The notes beneath the pieces are model-generated. The model saw only the letters and a list, made by a program, of their open reading frames with translations, was not told where the DNA came from and searched no databases. This document shows positions 27,383-34,264 of a stretch of DNA of 64,000 nucleotides, piece after piece. A program made the translations under genes and the position numbers. The DNA is taken from the NCBI GenBank assembly GCA_044361315.1, contig JBIKJA010000014.1, forward strand, positions 58,214 through 122,213, read 5' to 3'. The stretch's first letter is position 1, and each line of letters begins with the position of its first letter. The stretch is from Crocinitomix sp044361315. GTDB lineage: Bacteria; Bacteroidota; Bacteroidia; Flavobacteriales_D; Crocinitomicaceae.

Positions 27383-27812
27383 CAAAATCGTCTATTAAGT
27401 CTGTTTCTTCTTTAAAATTGATGGCTGTATGTCCCAAATAAATGGCGTAACAATTTAAGGGGATACAAACCAATGTGGCATAAAAGGCATCGTTCCAAAT
27501 TTCCAACTTCCCTGTGGTGATCACCAAAAACAACATGATGGTAATTGAAATGATGTTGAGCCGATTTGCCCAAGGATGAAGTTTCATTGGGTTTACCGGA
27601 TTTCCCTCTCTTTTCGCTAAAAAAGAAAATAAAAAAGTTATTCCCACCAACAAAAGGATTCCAAAAATGCTGTAAATAGAACCCAAAAACCTAAAATTAT
27701 CTTTAAAAATAACCGCACTTAAACTGAAATAGGTCATTAAAACCAAGTTGAGCACATTTACAAGTAAAAAAAGTGCCTTTGCTTTTGGAGTATAGCTAAC
27801 AAGGCTTCTCAT
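27372..27812 (-). CDS. Unknown four-TM membrane protein embedded in the thi operon
   Basis: A 146-residue protein with four predicted membrane helices at about 13-35, 44-66, 84-100 and 109-127. A loop rich in Pro and basic residues (KREGNPVNPMKLHPWANR) lies between helices 2 and 3, and the C-terminal tail is acidic (EETDLIDDFDAD). It is locked into the operon: its start overlaps the thiD stop as ATGA and its stop overlaps thiE by 11 nt. It therefore sits under the TPP riboswitch with enzymes for both thiamin halves. It is not any thiamin transporter I recognise (not ThiT, PnuT, CytX or an ABC permease). A role in uptake of thiamin or its precursors is inferred from context only. Confidence 0.8.
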   Translation of the reverse strand: MRSLVSYTPKAKALFLLVNVLNLVLMTYFSLSAVIFKDNFRFLGSIYSIFGILLLVGITFLFSFLAKREGNPVNPMKLHPWANRLNIISITIMLFLVITTGKLEIWNDAFYATLVCIPLNCYAIYLGHTAINFKEETDLIDDFDAD

Positions 27813-28549
27813 GTGTGTCTTCCTAGTTTAGAATCGTCACTTTTTAAATACCTTTCGACATAGCGTTTCGCGCGCAGTATTGCTTTGTTATTAGGATATC
27901 CTTTGGCCAAATTGGCGGCTAATGCACTTGAAAAAACACAGCCACTTCCGTGCTTAGGACTGTAATTCCCTGCTTTTGGTTTATAAACTGTCCATTTTCC
28001 CTTTACGTACAAAAAATCTTTGCCGATTTCGGTGGGATGGTGTCCTCCTTTGAGATAAACATGAACCAATGAACTCAAGTTTTGCGCTGCTTCCGGCACT
28101 TGATCCGTTGCTGCCAATTGTCCCATTTCATTCCAATTGGGAGTCACCCAATCGACTAATTCGGGAATTTTTTCAAGCTGAGCGGTGGTGTGATTAAAAT
28201 CAAATCCTGCACTTGCGGACAAAATAGGATCCCAAACTACAATTGCTTTTGGATTGTTATTTTTTAAGATGGGCAAGATCTTCACCAAAAATTCGAACGA
28301 AGGCACTAAGCCAATTTTAAACGCATCAAATTGATATCGGTTTAAAAGGGTATTCGCTTGCAATAAAATTTCATCTTCTGAAATCCAATTCGGCGTTATA
28401 AATTCATCTTCGGTTTGGATGGTATTGGCAGTTTGTACCGCCATTCCAACACATTTATGTTGCTCGAATGTTTTAAGGTCTGCAAGAATTCCTGCACCTC
28501 CACAAGGATCAAATCCAGCGAGTGATAAAATGACTTTTCTCTTTTTCAT
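27809..28549 (-). CDS. thiD: Hydroxymethylpyrimidine/phosphomethylpyrimidine kinase
   Basis: A 246-residue ribokinase-fold enzyme that phosphorylates HMP and HMP-phosphate to HMP diphosphate. It shows the N-terminal SLAGFDPCGGAGILADLKTF, with VQTANTIQTEDE, VWDPILSASAG and the C-terminal anion-hole motif KHGSGCVFSSALAANLA. The start is the ATG at 28547-28549 (MKKRKVILSLAGFD). It overlaps the tenI-like stop by four nucleotides (ATGA), and twelve further upstream codons are open but not homologous. Confidence 0.95.
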   Translation of the reverse strand: MKKRKVILSLAGFDPCGGAGILADLKTFEQHKCVGMAVQTANTIQTEDEFITPNWISEDEILLQANTLLNRYQFDAFKIGLVPSFEFLVKILPILKNNNPKAIVVWDPILSASAGFDFNHTTAQLEKIPELVDWVTPNWNEMGQLAATDQVPEAAQNLSSLVHVYLKGGHHPTEIGKDFLYVKGKWTVYKPKAGNYSPKHGSGCVFSSALAANLAKGYPNNKAILRAKRYVERYLKSDDSKLGRHT

Positions 28550-29190
28550 TGGATGGTTTCTGCAAAGGTGAAATACTTGTTCCAAATTGAACCGAGGATG
28601 GCATACCCATCAAATCCCAATTGTTCGCACTGTGGAATTCGTGTATTGTCGATGCCACCCAAAGCAATTATTTTTCGGTTAATCGTACTTAAAAATGAAC
28701 TCAAAATCTCCGCATCATTAAATGCCGAAGCATAGCCAACCTTGGATATACTGTCAAAAATAGGACTCAAAAAAACATAATCCGTGCGGAAATTTAAGGT
28801 TTGAATTTCGGTAAAACCATGCGCCGAATAGGAAACCAAATCGGGCTTTACGCCGTGTACATAAATTTCACCTTCCTTTAATAAAAGTGGGCGGGTATCA
28901 CAGGCGCTTGTTAATTCGTCCGTGGTACTTAATTGCGCCAAGCCTTTCCGATTGATATTGATGCCTGCCAATTCAAATTCCTTAATTAATTCATAATGCG
29001 AATGCAAAACCACCTTGTGGTGATAATCAGGAATCATTTCTAAAAAATTAATGATTTCCTCTTTTGAATAATCTGGTTTTCGGACGTGCAAAAAATCCCA
29101 TTCATCTTGCATCAAATTATTGAGCAACATGGTTTCATGTGGCAAGGTTTCAGGATATGTAAACAAGATTTTAAGCACCTGCTGATTCAT
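28546..29190 (-). CDS. tenI: TenI-like thiazole tautomerase (ThiE-fold)
   Basis: A 214-residue ThiE-fold protein without ThiE catalytic loops. The QLRxK motif is replaced by LHVRKPDYSK and the diphosphate-binding TTTK loop by LSPIFDSISKVGYAS. A conserved-looking SYSAHGFTEI segment could supply the histidine used by TenI to interconvert the thiazole carboxylate tautomers. ALGGI and GFDGYAILGSIW complete the barrel. TenI makes the aromatic thiazole form preferred by ThiE, which fits a position between thiC and thiD. The start overlaps the thiC stop by 20 nt. The gene could be annotated generically as thiamine phosphate synthase; the TenI reading is an inference from motif loss plus the His segment. 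Confidence 0.75.
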   Translation of the reverse strand: MNQQVLKILFTYPETLPHETMLLNNLMQDEWDFLHVRKPDYSKEEIINFLEMIPDYHHKVVLHSHYELIKEFELAGININRKGLAQLSTTDELTSACDTRPLLLKEGEIYVHGVKPDLVSYSAHGFTEIQTLNFRTDYVFLSPIFDSISKVGYASAFNDAEILSSFLSTINRKIIALGGIDNTRIPQCEQLGFDGYAILGSIWNKYFTFAETIQ

Positions 29191-31075
29191 TGATTTTTTC
29201 AGGTTCTACATACAGATCGCCCCCATTTTCTTTAAAGGTTTCCGCCATGTTTTTCATGCCTTCTTCAATCGCATTGTCCCCATTTAATCCATGCTCATAA
29301 GCATAATCGCGCACGTCTTGCGTGATTTTCATCGAACAAAAATGCGGGCCACACATCGAACAGAAATGCGCTACTTTTGCGTTTTCGCTTGGTAAGGTTT
29401 CATCGTGGAAGGCACGTGCGGTGTCCGGATCTAAAGCTAAATTAAATTGATCTTCCCATCTAAATTCAAAACGTGCCTTACTCATGGCATTGTCACGGTG
29501 TTGACTTCCAGGATGTCCTTTCGCTAAATCCGCTGCGTGTGCGGCTAATTTGTAGGTAATTACGCCCACTTTAACATCGTCACGATTCGGCAAACCTAAA
29601 TGCTCTTTTGGAGTTACATAACACAACATGGCAGTACCATACCACCCAATTTGTGCAGCACCAATAGCCGAAGTGATGTGATCATAACCTGGCGCAATGT
29701 CAGTCGTTAATGGACCTAAGGTGTAAAAAGGAGCTTCGAAACATTCTTGCAATTCTTTTTCCATGTTTTCTTTAATCATGTGCATTGGCACGTGACCAGG
29801 CCCTTCAATCATGACTTGTACATCATGTTTCCAAGCAATTTTTGTCAATTCACCCAAGGTTTGAAGTTCAGAAAATTGCGCTTCGTCATTCGCATCTGCA
29901 ATAGATCCTGGACGTAAACCATCTCCCAAGGAAAAAGCGACGTCGTAGGCTTTCATGATCTCGCAAATCTCTTCGAAATGAGTATACAGAAAGTTTTCTT
30001 TGTGGTGCGATAAACACCACTTTGCCATAATCGAACCGCCTCTTGAAACAATTCCAGTTAAACGTTTCGCGGTCATTGGAATGTATCGCAATAAAACCCC
30101 TGCGTGAATGGTAAAATAGTCCACCCCTTGTTCGGCTTGTTCAATCAAGGTATCACGGAACAATTCCCAGGTTAAATCTTCGGCTTTTCCGTTGACCTTT
30201 TCTAAGGCTTGGTAAATCGGCACTGTCCCCACCGGAACTGGCGAATTTCGAATAATCCATTCACGGGTTTCGTGAATATTTTTTCCGGTAGACAAATCCA
30301 TAATAGTATCAGCACCCCAACGAATTCCCCAAACCATTTTCTCCACTTCCTCTTCGATAGATGAAGACAAAGCCGAATTCCCAATATTTGCATTGATTTT
30401 CACCAAAAAGTTTCTGCCAATAATCATGGGCTCACTTTCTGGGTGATTGATATTATTCGGCAAAATTGCACGACCTGCAGCAATTTCATCACGAACAAAT
30501 TCTGGGGTGATGTATTTTGGTGTGCGCGCTCCAAACGAATTACCAGCATGTTGCGGCGCAATTTCAACAATTTCTTGCAATTTTTGATTTTCACGAATCG
30601 CTACATATTCCATTTCAGGCGTAATGATTCCTTTTTTTGCATAATACATTTGAGAGACATTATGACCTTTTTTAGCCACCAAGGGTTTTTTCAAATGTTC
30701 AAATCTCAAATGATCCAAATCAGAATTATAGAGTCGTTCTTTTCCAAAATCGGAAGAAATCTCGTTCAATTTTTCAACGTCCCCTCTTTCTTCAATCCAT
30801 TGTTGGCGAATGGCAGGAATCCCTTTCTTTACATCAATTTCGATGGCAGGATCGGTAAATGGTCCTGACGTATCATACACCACCACGGGTTGATTTTTAT
30901 CCTTAACAAATTCGCCACGGGTAAACATTGCTTTTGAATCGCTGAGATTAATTTGGCGCATTGCCACGTTAACACTTGGATGAATTGAACCAGTTACATA
31001 AATTTTTTCTGAACCTGGAAATGGATCACGGGTAATCTTCGAATTTTCGTTGGGTGTTTTAACGTCTTTTTTCAT
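29171..31075 (-). CDS. thiC: Phosphomethylpyrimidine synthase, radical SAM
   Basis: A 634-residue enzyme that rearranges aminoimidazole ribotide into HMP phosphate, the pyrimidine half of thiamin. The conserved N-terminal domain is present (SIHPSVNVAMRQINLSD). The central barrel includes DLSTGKNIHETREWIIRNSP and MIEGPGHVPMHMI. The C-terminal cluster motif CSMCGPHFCSM (C-x2-C-x4-C) binds the [4Fe-4S] cluster. Length matches long-form bacterial ThiC. It follows thiS by 43 nt and is controlled by the upstream TPP riboswitch. Confidence 0.97.
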   Translation of the reverse strand: MKKDVKTPNENSKITRDPFPGSEKIYVTGSIHPSVNVAMRQINLSDSKAMFTRGEFVKDKNQPVVVYDTSGPFTDPAIEIDVKKGIPAIRQQWIEERGDVEKLNEISSDFGKERLYNSDLDHLRFEHLKKPLVAKKGHNVSQMYYAKKGIITPEMEYVAIRENQKLQEIVEIAPQHAGNSFGARTPKYITPEFVRDEIAAGRAILPNNINHPESEPMIIGRNFLVKINANIGNSALSSSIEEEVEKMVWGIRWGADTIMDLSTGKNIHETREWIIRNSPVPVGTVPIYQALEKVNGKAEDLTWELFRDTLIEQAEQGVDYFTIHAGVLLRYIPMTAKRLTGIVSRGGSIMAKWCLSHHKENFLYTHFEEICEIMKAYDVAFSLGDGLRPGSIADANDEAQFSELQTLGELTKIAWKHDVQVMIEGPGHVPMHMIKENMEKELQECFEAPFYTLGPLTTDIAPGYDHITSAIGAAQIGWYGTAMLCYVTPKEHLGLPNRDDVKVGVITYKLAAHAADLAKGHPGSQHRDNAMSKARFEFRWEDQFNLALDPDTARAFHDETLPSENAKVAHFCSMCGPHFCSMKITQDVRDYAYEHGLNGDNAIEEGMKNMAETFKENGGDLYVEPEKINESAGA

Positions 31076-31118
31076 CTTTTCCTTTTTTAATTGTGTATGA
31101 ATTATCTTTTGTCGACAC

Positions 31119-31322
31119 TTATCCTCCCGCAGTTGCTGCGATAAAAATTAATTTGTCATTTTCATTTAATTTGGTGGTTGCCCAAGTTGATTTAGGAATC
31201 ACGACATTGTTAATAGCAATGGCCAATCCGTCCACATTAGCACGTTGTTTTAAGACGAGTAATTCTGTGACGGTTAAACCTTCGTCACATTTTATTGGTG
31301 AATTGTTTAGTTCAATATTCAT
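31119..31322 (-). CDS. thiS: ThiS sulfur-carrier protein
   Basis: A 67-residue ubiquitin-fold protein that carries sulfur as a C-terminal thiocarboxylate to ThiG. The start is the ATG at 31320-31322 (MNIELNNSPIKCDEG), with eleven further upstream codons open but not homologous. The segment LAIAINNVVIPKSTW matches the core of the family and the chain ends in the obligatory Gly-Gly (ATAGG). It is the first gene after the TPP riboswitch. No thiF/moeB-like adenylyltransferase lies in this operon, so activation must come from elsewhere in the genome. Confidence 0.93.
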   Translation of the reverse strand: MNIELNNSPIKCDEGLTVTELLVLKQRANVDGLAIAINNVVIPKSTWATTKLNENDKLIFIAATAGG

Positions 31323-31440
31323 TTTTTTCCTTAAAATTTCAGAAATAGAAGCCATACAGCAACATTTCTGTGTACATCAAAAATAAGGGGCAATTCTTGA
31401 ATCGATATAAAACGGGTTCCATTGCTGAATCCGAATTAAA

Positions 31441-31521
31441 AGTCACTTCCCTACGCAGGTACTAACCTGATCAGGTCAATGGGTATAATCTCAGTCCATT
31501 TAAAAAATGGACACCCCTTAG
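31441..31521 (-). promoter_or_regulatory. TPP riboswitch (THI element) controlling the thi operon
   Basis: On the minus strand the leader reads AAGGGGTGTCC, a variable P3 stem (CCATTTTTTAAATGG), then ACTGAGATTATACCC, TGACCTGATCAGGTTAGTACC and TGCGTAGGGAAGT. CTGAGA, the ACCTGATC/GGTTAGTACC arm and GCGTAGGGA are the diagnostic TPP-binding elements. It ends ~120 nt before thiS. Thiamin diphosphate binding would shut down the operon; the expression platform (terminator or RBS occlusion) is not obvious by eye. Confidence 0.96.
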
Positions 31522-31529
31522 AGACAATT

Positions 31530-31561
31530 CAAAAGTACATATAAATTAAAGTGAAAGCAAA
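31530..31561 (-). promoter_or_regulatory. Promoter of the thi operon
   Basis: On the minus strand TTTG (31561-31558), a 20-nt spacer and TACTTTTG (31537-31530) match the Bacteroidota housekeeping promoter. Transcription would begin near 31523, immediately upstream of the riboswitch, which is what a riboswitch leader requires. Confidence 0.7.
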
Positions 31562-31590
31562 TTTAAACTTGGATAGTTCTTAACATATTC

Positions 31591-32226
31591 CTATTTCAAT
31601 ATCTCTCTAACGATTTTTTCTCGAGAAATTTTAGGCTCAAATTGATCAGAAATAATTGCCCCAACAACAGAACTTGTGTCGATAAGTTCTTTCAACGAAT
31701 CTACATGATGGATTCCGCTGGCAAACACCGGAAGGTTCAGGCTGAAGATCATCCAGCCATAAACTTCCTCTTTGGGAAAGACTTTGTTAAAAGATTCGGA
31801 TCCTAAAATTTGTTTGGTGAAGGAAGTGGTTTGTGGGTTTGTTGGTGGCCGAAATTCGATAAAATCAATTTTTTGTAGCTCCCAATTTTTGCATTCGGCG
31901 AGGTTGGTTGCTTTGCCGCCGATTTTGATGGTAGGATTTGATTTTCTGATATGGCTAAACGAAACATCTTGTTCACTTAAAATGACCCCAGTAAAATTGT
32001 ATTGATTTGCTAATTCGAAGGCATCTTCAAGATACACGTCAATTTGCGCATTACAGAGCAATTGAATTTTTTCCAAAACACGCACATCAAAATTTTTGAT
32101 GTTTGGATTGATGATGATACCATGAATACCTAGTTGAATTAATTCGGTAAACTGATTATCGAATTCAGCAAGATTTTGGGTTTCTTCCAAACGATAATAA
32201 AGCCGAAATGGCGCTGCCGATTCCAT
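31591..32226 (-). CDS. Degenerate ThiE-like TIM-barrel protein, active-site loops lost
   Basis: A 211-residue protein that aligns by eye along its length with the ThiE at 26759. GIIINPNIKNF stands where ThiE has VQLRIKDP; IKIGGKATNLAEC stands for IIGGTANTLTDC; IDFIEFRPPTNPQTTSFTK stands for ADYIGLGPYRNTTTKSKL; and ASGIHHVDSLKEL stands for AIGGILVEDIDEL. The QLRxK and GVHLGxDD catalytic motifs are gone. It lies just upstream of the thi promoter/riboswitch, in the same direction and 5 nt after murI, so it probably belongs to the murI transcript, not the riboswitch-regulated one. Its function is unknown; a regulatory or tautomerase-like role is speculative. Confidence 0.7.
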   Translation of the reverse strand: MESAAPFRLYYRLEETQNLAEFDNQFTELIQLGIHGIIINPNIKNFDVRVLEKIQLLCNAQIDVYLEDAFELANQYNFTGVILSEQDVSFSHIRKSNPTIKIGGKATNLAECKNWELQKIDFIEFRPPTNPQTTSFTKQILGSESFNKVFPKEEVYGWMIFSLNLPVFASGIHHVDSLKELIDTSSVVGAIISDQFEPKISREKIVREILK

Positions 32227-32231
32227 CTAAC

Positions 32232-33026
32232 CTACAATTTTAGAAGTTCTAGGCGGATATTTCCACCATAAAATCGTGTGGTTGATTCTTGAAAACCGTC
32301 AGTGATATCAGATACATAAAAATGATGTTCACCTGCTTTTTTCGGACTCAAAAGGCCTTCACGTTTAAAAATTTCAGTCATTTTTAGCGCGACAATATCG
32401 GTTGAATCGTAGAGTTTTACTTTCCCCTTAAAAAATTCGTTGATTTCTTTTTTAATCAAGACATAGTGCGTGCAGCCAAGAATCAAGGCATCAATATCTT
32501 TCAAAATCGGATTACTCAAATAATTTTCGATAACGGTGTGACTGATTTTGTCTTCACTAAATCCTTCTTCAATCATTGGCGCTAATAAGGGGGCTGCTAA
32601 AACAGCCATTTCGATATTCGGATTCCGACGAGTCATTTTTTCTTGATAAACTCCCGACTTCACTGTTGTTTTTGTCGCGATCAAACCAATTTTTTTATGG
32701 GTACCATCCGCTACCGTAGCCTCAATAATTGGGTCGATTACATTGATAATTGGAATGATACCTTTGTACTTGTCACGAAGAAATTGATAGGAGATTGCCG
32801 AAGCCGTGTTACACGCAATCACAATAGCTTTACAATTATTGGCGATTAAAAACTTGGTGATAGCAGTTGCATAGCGCTGAATGGCCTCTTTCGATTTATC
32901 GCCATAAGGCATGTGTGCTGTATCGCCAAAATAAATAAACCGTTCGTTTGGTAAAATTCTAGAAATGGCGTGAGCAACAGTCAATCCACCGATGCCCGAA
33001 TCAAATATTCCAATTGGTCTTTCCAC
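32232..33026 (-). CDS. murI: Glutamate racemase
   Basis: A 264-residue cytoplasmic enzyme supplying D-glutamate for peptidoglycan. The motifs are intact: IGIFDSGIGGLTVAHAI at the N-terminus, FGDTAHMPYGDKS, and the two catalytic cysteines in IACNTASA and LGCTHY. It follows the ompH terminator and precedes the degenerate ThiE-like gene by 5 nt. Coupling with the envelope genes upstream is by proximity only, since a terminator separates them. Confidence 0.96.
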   Translation of the reverse strand: MERPIGIFDSGIGGLTVAHAISRILPNERFIYFGDTAHMPYGDKSKEAIQRYATAITKFLIANNCKAIVIACNTASAISYQFLRDKYKGIIPIINVIDPIIEATVADGTHKKIGLIATKTTVKSGVYQEKMTRRNPNIEMAVLAAPLLAPMIEEGFSEDKISHTVIENYLSNPILKDIDALILGCTHYVLIKKEINEFFKGKVKLYDSTDIVALKMTEIFKREGLLSPKKAGEHHFYVSDITDGFQESTTRFYGGNIRLELLKL

Positions 33027-33038
33027 GGCACTAATTTA

Positions 33039-33068
33039 TAAAAAAAAAGGCCGCTTAACAGCGACCTT
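33039..33068 (-). terminator. Intrinsic terminator of the uppS-bamA-ompH operon
   Basis: On the minus strand AAGGTCGCT-GTTA-AGCGGCCTT forms a 9-bp stem (one G/U) followed by about nine U residues. It lies ~28 nt after the second ompH stop and just upstream of murI. Confidence 0.88.
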
Positions 33069-33096
33069 CTTGAAAACTTATTTTCTCTGCAAAAAA

Positions 33097-33636
33097 CTAT
33101 TGCCCTGGTTCTTTGATAGGGTTGGCTAATTCTAATTTCAAAAGTTCAGTAATGATTTCGTTCGTTACATTTACGCCTCTCTCAGGATTTGCCCAAAATG
33201 CACCTTCTTGGTAGTAAAGAATATAATCCAAGCTCCTTCTCATACCAACTATTTTAACAGCTTCTGTAAACCATTCATTTATTTTAACATAGTAACGGTT
33301 AGCAATAACTTCCATGTTTTTTTGATATTCGGCTTGGATTTGCTCACCTGAACCCTGCAAGTCATACAAAGCTCTTTCTTTGCTTTGACGTATAACGCTT
33401 GACCAAACGTCTTTATTTTGTTCGTACTCTGCGGACAATTTACGTATCTCATTTTCAATTTCGGTCATCATTGAATAGGCACTTTCTTCTATTTCCTTTT
33501 CCTTGAGTTTAGCCGTTTTATAAGATTGCAACGTGTCTAGGCACTCCAAATAGTCAAGATGTCCGAATTTTTGTGCTGATGCTGAAAAACCTCCAACAGA
33601 AAGTAAAACGAGTAATGCTAAAATTATTTTTTTCAT
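33097..33636 (-). CDS. OmpH/Skp family periplasmic chaperone (second copy)
   Basis: A 179-residue protein with a signal peptide (MKKIILALLVLLSVGGFSASA). A long coiled-coil with heptad character follows (KLKEKEIEESAYSMMTEIENE ... YEQNKDVWSS), and then a C-terminal domain that begins with HLDYL-like beta strands and ends KEPGQ. OmpH/Skp proteins are periplasmic holdases that escort outer-membrane proteins to BamA. It follows another ompH gene by 28 nt and is more diverged from the family norm than that copy. It is the last gene before the terminator. Confidence 0.85.
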   Translation of the reverse strand: MKKIILALLVLLSVGGFSASAQKFGHLDYLECLDTLQSYKTAKLKEKEIEESAYSMMTEIENEIRKLSAEYEQNKDVWSSVIRQSKERALYDLQGSGEQIQAEYQKNMEVIANRYYVKINEWFTEAVKIVGMRRSLDYILYYQEGAFWANPERGVNVTNEIITELLKLELANPIKEPGQ

Positions 33637-33664
33637 TGTTTAATTGTTTCTTATTTATTTTGTG

Positions 33665-34183
33665 TTAATCAATTTTGATGCCTATTTTTCGAAGTACTTG
33701 ATCGCTCATGTTATATTTAGGATCTGCGAACAGTAAATTCGATTGATTTGAGATGTCAAAAACGAAGGCATAATTACGTTCAACTGACACTTCTTGTATT
33801 GCATTAAAAATTTTATCTTGAATTGGTTTTATTAATTCTTCTCTTTTCATAAACAAATCCCCTCCAACTCCAAACCGTTTTTTTTGCATATCTTTTGCTT
33901 TTAATTCAGCATCAGCAATTTCTTTTTCACGTTGTTTTTTTATTTCGATAGGTAAAAGTATGGCTTCTGATTCATAATCCTTTCTTTTTTTGTCTACATC
34001 TTGAAATAATATGTCAATTTCCTTTTCCCATTGCTCTGAAACTTTATCTAATTCCAATTGAGCAGCGGCATATTCTGGCATATTATCCAAAATATATTGG
34101 GTATCAACATAAGCATATCGTTGTGCGATGGAATAATTTAAAACTCCCATCAATAAAACACAAAACAAAACAACTTTTTTCAT
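33665..34183 (-). CDS. OmpH/Skp family periplasmic chaperone (first copy)
   Basis: A 172-residue protein with a signal peptide (MKKVVLFCVLLMGVLNYSIA). It starts with the family's beta-strand RYAYVDTQYILDNMPEY and continues as a charged coiled-coil hairpin (EKEIDILFQDVDKKRKDYESE). It closes with a second strand pair (RNYAFVFDIS) and a short C-terminus. This is the canonical OmpH layout. It lies 81 nt after bamA, consistent with joint production of the Bam machinery and its holdase. Confidence 0.92.
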   Translation of the reverse strand: MKKVVLFCVLLMGVLNYSIAQRYAYVDTQYILDNMPEYAAAQLELDKVSEQWEKEIDILFQDVDKKRKDYESEAILLPIEIKKQREKEIADAELKAKDMQKKRFGVGGDLFMKREELIKPIQDKIFNAIQEVSVERNYAFVFDISNQSNLLFADPKYNMSDQVLRKIGIKID

Positions 34184-34264
34184 TCTCTTTTAATTTTATC
34201 GTTTCCACTTTCAACGCATTTTCCTGCTTTTAAAAGCAAAAGATCGCCAAATTTAAATTAATTA

